Below the pieces are notes generated by a model. The model was given only the letters and a program-made list of their open reading frames with translations, searched no databases and was not told where the DNA came from. The position numbers were made by a program, and so were the translations under genes. Below are positions 1 through 29,179 of a DNA stretch of 64,000 bases, in pieces. Source of the DNA: Misgurnus anguillicaudatus (lineage: Eukaryota > Chordata > Actinopteri > Cypriniformes > Cobitidae); the NCBI RefSeq assembly GCF_027580225.2, contig NC_073355.2:19630001-19694000 (forward strand), written 5' to 3'. The first letter of the stretch is position 1. The number at the start of each line of letters is the position of its first letter.

Positions 1-452
1 TTTTACTATTATAAATGATGTTTTAGTGGTGGCACTGTACAAATTTTACATACTGTTGGATAGTTTAATCTGCATCAATGTGTCATATTTTCTAAAATAA
101 AATTAAAATAAATCATGCTTCATATTTATTTTAAAAAATCTGATAGGTCTCAGCTGTTGTGTCCCCCTGACAAGCGTAGTGGGCGGGAACAGCAAGTGAT
201 GCAACTCCCCTGTAGGCTAGACCAGTGGTTCTCAAACTTTTTCATTTTTCGCTTTTTGGTTCTGATAATGTCACGTTATTATTTTGTAAACTAACATTTT
301 AGAATTGATTCTTGACATTTGTGAATCGAATCAGAATCGGCCACGGTCCGAATCCCGATTCATCTAAGAATCGATTTTGTGTCCCACCCCTAGCTGATAA
401 ATCAAAAATGAAAATCACTGTAAACCAATACACTTTTCTTTTTTTTATTTAG
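1..452. other. Intron (probably intron 3) of the first CYP3 gene, with repeat fragments
   Basis: No coding exon is visible here. Exons 1-3 of the first CYP3 gene must lie before the window, because the paralog has an 18-codon exon 3 and nothing like it appears. A hAT-type terminal motif (CAGTGGTTCTCAAAC) begins at 223, and a degenerate AATCG-rich repeat follows at about 305-375. I could not find a matching right end. Confidence in the intron call comes from the acceptor at 451-452. Confidence 0.6.
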
Positions 453-2764
453 GATCTTTGATGGAAGACTCCCAATATTAATGGTTACTGACCTGGAAAT
501 GATCAAAGCAATTATGGTTAAAGAATGCTATTCTACCTTCACCAATAGACGGGTAAGCACATCCAACACAAAAATATTTCAAAAGTGAAGGTGAGATCAG
601 TCAATATTAGGGTCACATAAAGATTAGGATGCATTTAAGGCCTTTTAAAGATAATGATTTTGGATTGCTTTAGGACACAATTGAAGCCGTGGCTGGCCCT
701 TTTGCTGATGGTGTATCTATAGTTAAAGATGAGAGATGGAAGAGGATCCGCAGTTCACTGTCACCGTATTTCACAAGCGGACGACTTAAGGAGGTAAAAT
801 AAACTGTGTTCATACAAAGTGTTTTATTGTATTTCTGTAGCTCTTGTTGTGATTATGTGATTAACAGTTGTTTTTGATATGTTTCAGATATTTCCTTTAG
901 CTGAGAAACACGCAGAGCGTTTTATAAAAAATATGATGAAGCGAGACCTTAAACAGTCAGTTAAAATTAAAGAGTAAGTGTGACATCTGATTTAATGTAA
1001 AGTATATGCATGATGTACAAACGCAGTGTATAACACAGTTATTACATTTTTCTTGACAGCGCTGTCGCCTCATACAGTTTGGATGTTGTCACCAGCTCGT
1101 CCTTTAGTGTTGACATTGACTCCATAAACAATCCTGATGACCCTTTTGTTGGAAATATCAAGAAGTTTTTCCAGTTTAGTTTTTTCAGTCCTCTTTTTCT
1201 GTTATTAAGTAAGTCGTTTATAATAATAAAGACTTAAACTTTGTTTGATACAGACGTGTCAGTATAGTTCATGATAGTGTCACACCATTAGATGTTCATC
1301 TTTAAAAAAAAAAAAAAAACTAAATGCATTTACTTTTGTTATTTCAGCTCTGTTTCCCCCTGCTGCAAATATTTTGGCCAAAATGGGTATAACTCTTTTC
1401 TCAAGATCAGCTATGGATTTTTTCTACAGTGCTCTGAAAAAGATAAAAGATGATCACAACAAGGAATCCAGTGTATGTTATGAAATCCTGTATGTATTTT
1501 TGTAGTGATAATGATTATGGCGGAGTATTTAATGACTTATATTTCTTTATTAGGGCCGAGTAGACTTTCTAAAGCTCATGATCCAGAGTCAAATATCTGA
1601 TGATCAAGCTGAGGACACCACAAGTGACCAACCGGTTAAAGGTAAGTGAAAAAGTACTATAAATGTAAGATGTGCATGGCCACAATTAAAGATTTCCTCT
1701 ATGGATTTGAAATATTCATTTTGCCTAAACAGGTCTTACCGATCATGAGATCCTCTCTCAGTCGTTTATTTTTATTCTGGGAGGTTATGAGACTACAAGT
1801 ACAACTCTTTCCTTTCTCCTCTACAATCTTGCAACTAATCCGGACTCCCTGCAAAAGCTGGTTAAAGAGATCGACGCCAACTTTCCTGTCAATGTGAGAA
1901 ACTGACCAAACAAGTATAGGAAAACATATTTTTAAAAGTTGATCACAAAAACAGTGAAATGTAAAATAACAAAATGCATTGTACATGTTGTGTTTTTTAT
2001 TTCACAGACACCTATCACATATGAGGCATTGATGAAAATGGATTATTTGGAAATGTGCATCAACGAATCAATGCGTCTCCTTCCAACCGCCCCACGCTTG
2101 GAGAGACTCTGTAAGAAAACTGTAGAGATCAATGGTGTAACCATACCTGAGAATACTTTGGTTGCAATTCCTACATATGTGCTAAATCGTGATCCAAATC
2201 TCTGGGAGTCTCCTGAGGAGTTCAGACCGGAGAGGTGATGTGTTTCATCTAAGATACTGACTGCCATCTTCACAAACATGAATTAATGGGACAGACTGTA
2301 CATCTGAATAAACAGACATTGGTTTAAATTGCAAAACTGAATGTGTCTAATATGTCTCTTAAAGGTTCAGCCCAGAGAGTAAGTCAGAGGTTAACCAGTA
2401 TGTTTTCATGCCTTTTGGACTCGGGCCCCGAAATTGCATTGGAATGAGATTTGCGCTGATGATCATGAAACTTCTTGTTGTGAAGATGCTACAAAACTTC
2501 AGTATGGAAACATGCAAAGAGACGCAGGTTGGTATATTTTCACCCCTGTAGTACTTATATCTATGAGAAATGTGTGTGAAATGTAATACAGCCAGAACAA
2601 AAAGCATATTTGACTGTGCATAGCTTTCTAAGCACAAAGAGATGAATGCATTGTTTGTTTGTGTCTGTTTTCAGATCCCTCTGGAGTTGAATCCCATGTT
2701 TCAGCCAAAGGTGCCCATCACACTGAAGTTCACACCGAGATCTCACAGTGACAAAGAAGAATAG
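453..2764 (+). CDS. Cytochrome P450 family 3 (CYP3C-like), 3' part (exons 4-13)
   Basis: This is a membrane-bound heme monooxygenase of the CYP3 family, which oxidises lipophilic substrates in the ER using electrons from P450 reductase. Exons: 453-552, 674-793, 888-973, 1060-1208, 1348-1472, 1554-1641, 1733-1893, 2008-2234, 2365-2527, 2675-2764, all with GT-AG borders and consistent phase, giving about 435 residues. Several exon lengths (100, 149, 161, 227, 163) equal those of mammalian CYP3A exons. Visible motifs are the I-helix GGYETTS (exon 10), the ExxR helix ESMR (exon 11), and the heme loop [10 protein letters not shown] (exon 12) with its cysteine ligand. Exons 1-3, including the membrane anchor, lie before the window. 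The next gene is a tandem paralog with the same exon plan. Family assignment is firm. The CYP3C subfamily is inferred from the foxk1 neighbourhood. Confidence 0.93.
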
Positions 2765-3485
2765 TTCAAATTACAGTAATGCAGTGGAGATTTATTCAAA
2801 ACACACCTTAGTAAAATTATCTACAAGATATTTGCAAGCACTATTGTGTCAAATCAAAGTCTTACATAATCACACTTTATAAATAACTTTTTGTTATTAA
2901 ACTTTTTATGTTGCCACTTCTACCATATTTAGGAGGGTGTAATGTTTATTGCAATAATTATGTTGCTTATGGTTGTATGAGTGAATTCCTTTTTATTTTT
3001 TCCAGTATATTAAATGCAATTTTTAAAGGCACGTTGTGCATTATGTTAAATTATATTTATATATATATGGATTTTATATATCTTCTATATCATTTAGATC
3101 ACATCAAATACATTTTGATATCTAACATCTTTAATAGAATCCTATGATTTGTAGTTTCTAGATGCACAGTTACAATACACTCATTATTTATCTCACATCC
3201 TTAGATTACTATTGTTGCATTTAGTGGTAGTATTTTTTTTATTTTTTATATGATACTTACAGGAACATTCATTCTATTACAAACACTACAAATATCTGTG
3301 TTGTGATTTAAATCAACATTAAAAGCTCTTTCAAAGCTAATATTAGCCCATCTCAGTAGAAAGTTTGTGGAAAAAATCTTCTAAGAGTTTTATTGTGTAA
3401 TTTTGTATAAACATGAAAAGCCTTTTACACCTTGTGTGCAGTTCACATGTCTGCAATCTCAGAATAAAAGGTAGCCTTCATGAAG
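2765..3485 (+). other. 3' UTR of the first CYP3 gene with AATAAA at 3463-3468
   Basis: The stretch after the stop codon ends in a poly(A) signal at 3463. The last 100 bases resemble the tail of the second CYP3 gene: both carry the motif ACATGTCTGC followed within about 30 bases by AATAAAAG. That similarity supports a shared, duplicated 3' UTR. It is AT-rich and has no coding potential. Confidence 0.6.
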
Positions 3486-3496
3486 GCACATAAATT

Positions 3497-3584
3497 GTCA
3501 CTGGGCGGTACCTTTTCAAAAACTATGCTTTTGTTCCTAAAAGGTACATATTAGGACCTTTTCAAAAGCTACCGTCCCAGTGAC
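3497..3584. repeat. Short inverted-repeat element
   Basis: The arms GTCACTGGGCGGTA (3497) and its near-complement ending CCCAGTGAC (3584) enclose about 55 bases with further GGTAC/GTACC pairs. The block resembles a common fish non-autonomous DNA repeat. No target duplication was identified. Confidence 0.5.
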
Positions 3585-3615
3585 AAAAAGGTACAACTTT
3601 TTTTCTGAGAGTGTG

Positions 3616-4390
3616 TTAGGAGGAAAAAGCACACATTTAAAATCTTTTGTAAAGATTTCTTTGTTCCTTAAAACTTGTTTTTCTTGAAAATAACTACATA
3701 CTGTATATCTTGATATACATATTTTAAAAATATAGTTTTTTTTTATAATTTTTTTGTATAATCACTTTCATCACCGTACAGAATAATGTTGCTGTATGTA
3801 TTTCTCAGTTTAAAGTTCAACACAATCCATGACTGATATTTACTGTTATCACAATCCTTTATGACTGCTAAAAAGACTGAGGAAATTACTCATTAAATAA
3901 AATATTAAATAAAAGCAAAAGATGTTAAACATAATAATGTGCCTAAAAATAGATTCATTTTTGTATTATTCGAATATAATTTTACATTTGTTTTAATTCA
4001 AGGAAAAGTGGGTCACATTAAATGTAAGCTTTTACATTTTGTCCAACGGGTGGCGCACTTTACAATGTTAAGCGTGAAGAACAATCGATGAACATACTGT
4101 AGCAGAAAACAGGAAGTGTATTTTAAGGCAAAAATCAAAGATTTGCTCTCTTCTAAGGTGAGTAAGATAGCTGCGATACTATGTTTGATACTCTTTAACT
4201 TTCTTCGTGTCGTCGTTTTGATCTATTTCATTTAACATAGTTGCAAGCATAGATTATCTAACCAGTACAGTTAACACACGGATATCTCTTAACGGTAACG
4301 AATTAAGTTATGTGTCAAAAGTGTAATAACCTGTTGATTTATGCCTTATTTGGTGCTCCTGCTCACCTGTAAACCACGCCTACTTCCGCC
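3616..4390. other. Intergenic spacer between the two CYP3 genes
   Basis: AT-rich DNA with no gene, clear repeat end or RNA feature that I can recognise. The final part is the upstream region of the second CYP3 gene. Confidence 0.5.
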
Positions 4391-4392
4391 CC

Positions 4393-4398
4393 TATATA
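4393..4398 (+). promoter_or_regulatory. TATA box of the second CYP3 gene
   Basis: CTATATACA lies about 85 bases upstream of the ATG at 4479. Initiation 25-30 bases downstream would leave a 5' UTR of roughly 50-60 bases, which is plausible for a TATA-driven P450 gene. This is inferred from spacing only. Confidence 0.5.
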
Positions 4399-4478
4399 CA
4401 AACAATCAAGATCTGCTGTGTGCATTAATGTACGGACGATACGTATTGCAACACCATCACACAAGCTGCGTTTAAGAC

Positions 4479-7400
4479 ATGATTGATCTGTCATCTTTAT
4501 CTATCACCTGGACCTTGGTGGTACTGCTTATAACTCTTGTGTTTATGTAAGTATTATACAAATAATGCAACCTGTTAATGCAACGTTTATTAGGACTAGC
4601 CTACTGTATTAAAAATCAGGTGTCAGGTTAAGATACAGTAGTGATTGTTTTAGTTTAATATTTCATACTGTAGTATATCTTCTATTGTAAAAAGATCTAG
4701 CTAATGGATGGCATTAGTTAGTGTTTGTTTTGGTTGTAGGCTAATGTTTCTGTCATTGATCACACTGTAGTTATGGTGTTTGGCCTTATGGGTTTTTCAA
4801 CAAACTGGGAATTTCAGGACCAAGACCTTGGCCCTTCCTTGGCACGCTTCTGTCATACAGAAAAGTGAGTAAACCATTATGTACATAGTAAACTGTAATA
4901 ATAATTAATACATTAAAAACATCTAAACTGGAGTCATGTGATAAACACCCTCTCTAAATTCTATAGTTTGCATATTAGGACATAATAAAAAAACATACTT
5001 TTATTAACAAAAACTATGTCAAAATGAAGAGGCGATGTGTGGAAAAACTATGTGCTTCCTGTGATTCAGCAGCTTGCAGAATCACCTTTAGCAGCAATAA
5101 CTTGAAGTAATCTTTTTCTGTATGACTTTATCAGTTTCTCGTGTCATTCTGAATGAATTTTGTCCCACTGTTTTTTACAACTTTACTTCAGTTTATTGGG
5201 GTTTGCGAGCATTTGCTCTTAAGGTTCAGCCACAGCATTTAAATCAGGTTAAAATCTGGACTTTGACAGAGCCATTACAACACCTTGATTCTTTTTCAGC
5301 CATCTTTGCTTGTGTGTCTGTCAGACAGATGGACTCACATTTTACTCTAAAATATTAACATATAAAAGTTTGGTTCCAAAACTAGATTTTTGTTTTTTCA
5401 AAAATCTCATTTTTTTGATTGTGCATTCCAATCAGTGGCATAGCCACTGGTGAGGTGGTGCCACCCACAGCAGCAGCTGGAACACCTAAAAATGGATGCA
5501 GAATATTGTTTTAATAATCTCAATAAAAAATGTTTACTAAACTTGGGCTATTGTTTTTACTTAGAATATATATATTTTTAAAAAGCAACACTTTCACGCG
5601 TAAGTTAGAAGTGTTTTGGGCCATATTCCATTAGAACCAATACATAGAACCAATACATTCCATTAGAGACTAACAAAAACCAATACACTGTAGTGTGTTT
5701 TCCACCATATTGCATTAGAACTAATAAAATTCCCAATAAAACCATTAGAATGTTCTGTAATGGTTTTATTGTTTTTTTCAGCAGGGCTCTCTGGCTCAGC
5801 GACAAACAACGTGCAAAATCAGTTTTAATTTTTCTGATTCCGATACTGACCTTGACTTACTTGTCTAATAAATCAACCCAGTATCACGAAATTACGTACC
5901 TACAGTTACGTAATTTTGTGAGTGTTTTCCGTGACACTGACACGTTTTTGCGTGAACATGTCACGTATTTCTGTTTATGTGTCACTGACACGTATTTGTT
6001 ACTCAACTGTTTTGTCCTATTTTCAAACCATTATTGCTTAATGTGACAATAAATGTTGCACACCCAGATTTTCAGATGCACACCCAGAGTCTATTTTCTG
6101 GCTACGCTACTGATTCCAATTAATATCAATCAACTGCAGTTGGTTTCTTCATAACTAAAACAATAAAGCTAAGTTGCACAATAAAACACAATAAAAACAT
6201 AATAATATAATAATAAACATGTTTTGGCAAAAAAATAAAAAGCAGAATTATCTCATTTAGGAACTAACTCTTCATGTATACTTACGTATGCAACGGAGTT
6301 CATGGTTGACTCGTTGAATGCAAGTCCCTCCAGCATCATGCTTGACCTGAGGTTGGTATAAGGTGTTGTTTGTGCTGATATGCTCTGTTTATTAAGCCCA
6401 AACATTTCCACTTTGGTCACATCTGTCCAAAGGACTTTGTGTTAGAAGTGATCTGTTAGATGCAACTTTGCAACCATAAGCTGTGCAGAAATGGCTTTAT
6501 ATGCCAAACCCTTCCCAGATTGATGGGCAGCAACAGTTGCTTCTCAAAGTTAATAGCTGATGTCTTTGCTTCTCAGTATTGTGTTAACACACACCTGAAT
6601 GACCCAGACCCAGTGAATCAAGCATTTACCCTCTTAATTCCTAGGAAGCAGTAGGATTGTAGTTTTTCAGACATGGCTTCTCCATTTGGCCTTTATGTTT
6701 AATAAATAATGAAACATGCAATATGTCATGATCATCAGAGGATGTATTTACCTGATTTTGATGATTTTTTTTTATATGAAGAACCAAATACTACAAAGAC
6801 ATTGTTTATCACATGTGTGTGTTACGCAGCAAAGGGGTTATTTTATCTCTTCATTGTTTTTCATTGTATTTGTTCAAATTTATTTTAGGGTATTTGCAAT
6901 TTTGATATGGAGTGTGCTAAGAAATATGGAAAAATGTGGGGGTGAGTACCAGTCATGCAATTATTACATTGATAAAGTAATAAAATAATATTAATAAATG
7001 TTGCACTGTATTTGTGCATATCACTTTAATGACTATATTTACATTCAATTTTAAAAGGAATAAATAAAGTACTCCATTAATATCATTAATACAAAACCAG
7101 CACCTTTTTAATTTCCTCTTATCAAAGAGTTGTGTTTTATTGATAGATAGACAACTTTATTGTCATTAAGCAATGAAAAGTTGTTTAACATCTACCAGAA
7201 GTGCAATATGATGTATATATGTATAAAATGTATGTATATGTATGTACGTACAATAAATGAATAGCAGGAGATGAGAAGTATGTAGAGATAAATACATAGA
7301 AACTACGTAAGAGGAATTATATATAGGATATGTAAAAGGAAGAATGTGCAACAGTATTCAATAAATAAAGTAGTATACCGTCTAAGTACAGATACGCAGG

Positions 7401-10400
7401 AATATTTGTTTACCTTAAATATATTACCAAAATATAAAATATTTTTATCAGTCTAGCACAGTGTTTCCCAACCTTTTTTCTGCCACGGCACAGTTTTGAT
7501 TAGTAAAAAATCTTACGGCACACCACTTTCACAATAAGCATTACAGATCTGCACTAACCTGTATTGCAATGCTTAAACGACTTGTTAAACTGGAATATTG
7601 TTCTGTATTAAACATAGTATTCACATTTATTGTGAAATTTTATCTTGTTTTGATGAACACAAATGATATTCTGTCTGGAATTGATGACAGTAACACGTGC
7701 AGCTGTGGCAGTGTTATTTTTCACGGTACACTAGTGTGCCACGGCACAGTGGTTGGGAAACGCTGGTCTAGCTAGCACACCACCATTATTACATTGCTGT
7801 GATCTGTCATATTACAGTGCCTATCACATTGCTACAGCTGATACTGTTTCAAAGCTGATGTATGCATTTTGCTTTATTAGTTTATTAGTGTGCCCTGATT
7901 ATCATTATGACTGCAAACCAAAAAAAAAAAAGCTTTTTTCTGCCTAGGATCTTTGAAGGAAGGCGTCCAATATTAATGGTTACTGACCTAGAAATAATCA
8001 AAGTGGTTATGGTTAAAGAATGCTATTCTACATTTACCAACAGAAGGGTAAGACCTTCCCACAATCACCAAACACAAATATATTTCTGAAAGGTGAAGAT
8101 TGACATTTTGGGATTTTTCCAGAATAGAAATGAAGCCCTTGCCGGCCCTTTAGCTGATGGCATCATTTTAGTTAAAGATGAGAAATGGAGGAGAATCCGC
8201 AATGCACTGTCACCGTATTTCACAAGCGGTCGACTTAAGGAGGTAAAGTCATGTGTTTACCTAATGCATCTCATTTGATTCTTGCAGCTCTTATAGCTTT
8301 TAATATGTTTCAGATGTTTCCTATAGTTGAGACGCATGCAGAGCGATTTGTAAAAAATATGCTAAAGAGAGACCAGGAGCAGTCGGTTAAACTCAAAGAG
8401 TAGGTGTTGATGTTGGTAACTTTAGTAAACATTTGTTTAACTAATCATTCTGTACTAAGAAAACTTTTTCTTGACAGAGTTATTGGACCGTACAGTTTGG
8501 ATGTAGTTACCAGTTCATCCTTTAGTGTTGACATTGACTCCATAAGCAACCCCGATGACCCTTTTGTTACCAATATCAAGAAGTTTGTCCAGTTTAATGC
8601 TCTCAATCCTCTCTTGCTGTTATTAAGTATGTCATTTATAATAAGAATAACTTTGACCGACAGTATGCATTGTTGTAAAAACACAATACTTTTTTGTTAT
8701 TTTAGCTCTTTTTCCCTTTCTCACCAATATTTTCGCCAAAGTGGGTATAACTCTTTTTTCGAGATCTTCTATGGATTTTTTCTACAGTGCTCTGAGAAAG
8801 ATTAAAGACCAGCACAACAAGGACTCCAGTGTACGTCACTATTACACTTCTGTAGCTGTAGTCAAAGACATTTTGATGTTGATGGAGTAGATAATGACTT
8901 ATATTTCTTTTTTAGGGCCGAATAGACTTTCTAAAGCTGATGATCCAGAGTCAAATATCTGATGATCAAGCTGAGGACACCACAAGTGATCAACCTGTTA
9001 AAGGTAAGTAAGAAGGTCCACAATGTTTTATTTCAGACAAGCATCACAGATTAAATACACTGTTATGTGGACTTGATAGGTCTTACCGATCACGAGATCC
9101 TCTCTCAGTCGTTCGTTTTCATCATGGGAGGTTATGAGACTACAAGTACAACTCTTTCCTTCCTTCTCTATAATCTTGCAACTAATCCGGACTCCCTGGA
9201 AAAGCTGGTTGAAGAGATTGACGCAAACTTTCCTGTCAATGTGAGAAAACTGACCTGTATAAAAAAAGTTTAGGGCCATTTTGTTGATATTTTAAAAAGT
9301 TGCTTCTTCAGACGTCTTGTTCATTTGATTTCACAGGTGCCTATCACATATGATGCATTGATGAAAATGGATTATTTGGAAATGTCCATCAACGAATCAA
9401 TGCGTCTTTTTCCAACCGCCCCACGCTTGGAGAGGGCCTGTAAGAAAACTGTAGAGGTCAATGGTGTGACCATACCGGAGGACACTCTGGTTGGAATTCC
9501 TACATATGTGCTAAATCGTGATCCAAATCTCTGGGAGTCTCCCGATGAGTTTAGACCGGAGAGGTGATGTGTTCGTCTAACAGACACATTTCTGTTATTA
9601 GCATATTTTTAATGTTTGTCTAAATCTTATTAGTATTGTAGTTTAGAGAAACGTTTACTGAATACTAGTTGCATATTCTTGTTTTTAATCACTGTGTAGT
9701 CCAATCACATTCAAGCACGTTCCTCAAGCTCTAATGCATACATTATTAAATATTTGGATGAAAGAGGTCTGGCCACTTTAACCAGAATGAGCAGATCGTA
9801 CCAGCACCTTAGCTCAATTAACATCATTTATTTTAATTTTGTTAAAAACATAAAAGTTTTTTTTAACCACTTGCTATTTTTATTAAAACACAATTAATTT
9901 GATATTAAACTTGGGGCCAGTCTTTTCTAATTGCAAATACTGTACAGACTGTTTTCACACACAACACTAATTTTGACATATCGTACATCTGCAAACTCAA
10001 AAATCTGTTTGAATTGCAAAACTGAATGTGTCTAATATTTCTTTTAAAGGTTCAGCCCAGAGAGTAAGTCAGAGGTTAACCAGTATGTTTTCATGCCTTT
10101 TGGACTCGGGCCCCGCAATTGCATTGGAATGAGATTTGCGCTGATGATCATGAAAATTTTTGTTGTAAAGCTTCTACAAAACTTCAGTGTGGAAACATGC
10201 AAAGAGACGCAGGTTGGTATATTGTCACCCCTAAACTCACTGTTTACTATTTGGTCGCCGTGATTTCACCAAGTAAGACGTTTTAACCAAAGATACCCCA
10301 ACGTACCCTTAACTCGAACCCTTACCATTTTAAACACTCAAATTAGTGTGAAATAATAGCTTGAGTTTTAAAAGCCCCTATCCTAAATCTAACATACACC

Positions 10401-10887
10401 CTAATCCTAATCCTTCAATCTGATTGGTTAATGAAAATGTTGATCCAGGATCACATCCTACTTGGTGAAATCACGTTCACCTTTAGGGTCTACGTCTATG
10501 AGACAAGCTTGGATAAGAATAATATTTGACCCTTCCTGTGATTTTTTTTTTGTGGTTGACTGTATTCTGCATAAAATCATCCTACAGTATGTATAGAAAT
10601 TTTTGAAAATATATAACCTTGATATTTTTAATATTGACTAAGTAAGATCATGTCAAAGATTAAAATCAATGACTAAAATCAATGCTCCTAATATTATAAT
10701 TAGATTTTGAGACTTTAGCCTGGATTTCACAGACAGGGTCACATATTATATAGACAGTAAATAGCTTAAGCATAAAAAGTGAATGTATTGTGTTTGTTTG
10801 CAGATCCCTCTGGAGTTAAATGCCCTCTTGCAGCCAAAAGTACCCATCACACTGAAGTTTATACCAAGATCTCACAGAGACAAATAG
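4479..10887 (+). CDS. Cytochrome P450 family 3 (CYP3C-like), complete, 13 exons, 505 aa
   Basis: Exons: 4479-4546, 4771-4864, 6889-6941, 7948-8047, 8123-8242, 8314-8399, 8478-8626, 8706-8830, 8916-9003, 9080-9240, 9337-9563, 10050-10212, 10804-10887. They sum to 1518 nt with every splice phase agreeing and no internal stop, close to the usual ~500 residues. The protein has an N-terminal hydrophobic anchor (about residues 8-24), a proline-rich hinge GPRPWPFLG, an I-helix GGYETT (311-316), ExxR at 368-371, and the heme loop [10 protein letters not shown] with cysteine 448. The exon 6 donor is the weaker GTAGGT. Introns 2 and 3 hold hAT insertions. By family it is a microsomal monooxygenase acting on steroids and foreign compounds; the actual substrate cannot be read from sequence. 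It is the tandem duplicate of the preceding gene. Confidence 0.95.
5433..6112. mobile_element. Non-autonomous hAT element with 8-bp target duplication
   Basis: The ends CAGTGGCATAGCCA and TGGCTACGCTACTG are imperfect inverted repeats (12 of 14). They are flanked by perfect 8-bp duplications ATTCCAAT at 5425-5432 and 6113-6120. The 680 bp interior has no transposase. It sits in intron 2 of the second CYP3 gene. Confidence 0.88.
7459..7765. mobile_element. hAT MITE with 8-bp target duplication
   Basis: CAGTGTTTCCCAACC at the left and GGTTGGGAAACGCTG at the right are near-perfect inverted repeats. The flanks GTCTAGCA (7451-7458) and GTCTAGCT (7766-7773) match at 7 of 8 bases. The element is 307 bp, non-coding, in intron 3 of the second CYP3 gene. 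Confidence 0.88.
10260..10474. repeat. Inverted-repeat element in the last intron of the second CYP3 gene
   Basis: GTGATTTCACCAAGTA (10260-10275) and TACTTGGTGAAATCAC (10459-10474) are perfect complements about 180 bases apart. This is probably a small MITE; its exact ends and target duplication were not resolved. Confidence 0.5.
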
Positions 10888-11835
10888 TTTAAACTAATAA
10901 GAATTTGCGTGTTTTAGTACAATGATCAAGAAGATGCTGTATCATTTGTGAAAAAGATTTAAGCAGTTTTGATTAGAGTATATACAGTAATTTATAGTTA
11001 GATTAATAATAATATGACGGTTTATTTATAAAGCACCTTTACCAAGTTTAAAGTCGCTACATAAACAGACAATCAAACACAGTAACATGTATCATACAGA
11101 ACATGTAAACATACACAAATACATAAATACACAGTAATTAAACAAGAAACACTAGACGGAGGATGGCTGGAAGTACTGTAAGAGAAGATTTTAGTTTTTG
11201 ATTTAAATGAGGATAAAGAAGACGTTTCACAAAGAGTTAGTGTAAGAGTTTCAGAGCCACAGCACCCAAGATATGAGAGACAAAAATGAGGCACCCAAGC
11301 AGTTTTAACCAAAGATTAGTCAAATAGATTTTATCTGCAGATACAGCAAAACCACGCTGCATGGTTTAGGATGTAACAGCAGACTTACATCCTATCAATG
11401 AAGACTAAACAGGAAGTGATTGTTTGTTATCACCACCTTTACACTCACATGCTTTATACACAAAACGCTGGAAAACTGATGCACCTTTTCATTATTTGAA
11501 TGGGATAACAAAAATGCATTTATTATTATTACATTAATAATTTTAAAGATAATGAAAATTCATATGATTCTTATTTGAATATACTAATCAAAGATCCACT
11601 GTTCTTGTTGCGTCACTCTGTATTTTCTGTTGACTTCAGCAGATGTGCGTATACACTCGTGATTTCAGCTTACATTAAAGCTCCTTTCAAAGCCTCTTTT
11701 ATAAATTTAAAGTGTTACATCTGTCACATCTGAGAGTTTTAGTAAAATTTTCTATGAACAAAAATGCTTTTAAGAACTATGTGCACTTAACATGTCTGCT
11801 ATGGAAAAACATGCAATAAAAGATCTATATGGATG
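10888..11835 (+). other. 3' UTR of the second CYP3 gene with AATAAA at 11815-11820
   Basis: The poly(A) signal sits in a block similar to the end of the first CYP3 gene's 3' UTR. The intervening DNA is AT-rich and non-coding. Confidence 0.5.
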
Positions 11836-12289
11836 CCAATACAGTTTCATGTGTATTATATTTATGCCTTACTATTTGCATAGATAGGATTGGATTTTAG
11901 GATCAAGGCCTTTGTTGCCAAGATTTCATGTTTAGGAAATCCTGCTGTTTTTTTCCTCCCCCACTTCCTGCTGACTCAACTCCCAACAGTCTAAAATGAT
12001 TTGTTAACACTTACTGTTTTATCATTTAAAATGTATCTGCTTTACTGTCATGTGAGAACAACCCATAGTTTGATTTTAATCAAAATCACTGAATAAATCC
12101 AAAACATTAAAAGTTTTAAAGATTTTAGTACATTCATGCAGAACTGAAGAAGAAAGCCAAATGAATATGGGAGACAACCCAGCTGACATTAATAATCGAT
12201 AAAGAAAACAAACCGGTCGTTGATAGATTAGTAAAGATTGACACCTTGTGGTGGCGTTTGAAACTGCGCACACATTAGTGTTTTAACCT

Positions 12290-29179
<16,890 letters not shown>

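Noticed and set aside
1..452. Missing exons 1-3 of the first CYP3 gene
   Set aside because: No sequence like exon 3 ([10 protein letters not shown]) or earlier exons is found; they must lie before the window.
5693..6046. A 117-codon open frame on the plus strand
   Set aside because: It lies inside the hAT element at 5433-6112, has no domain and shows no splice context; a chance frame.
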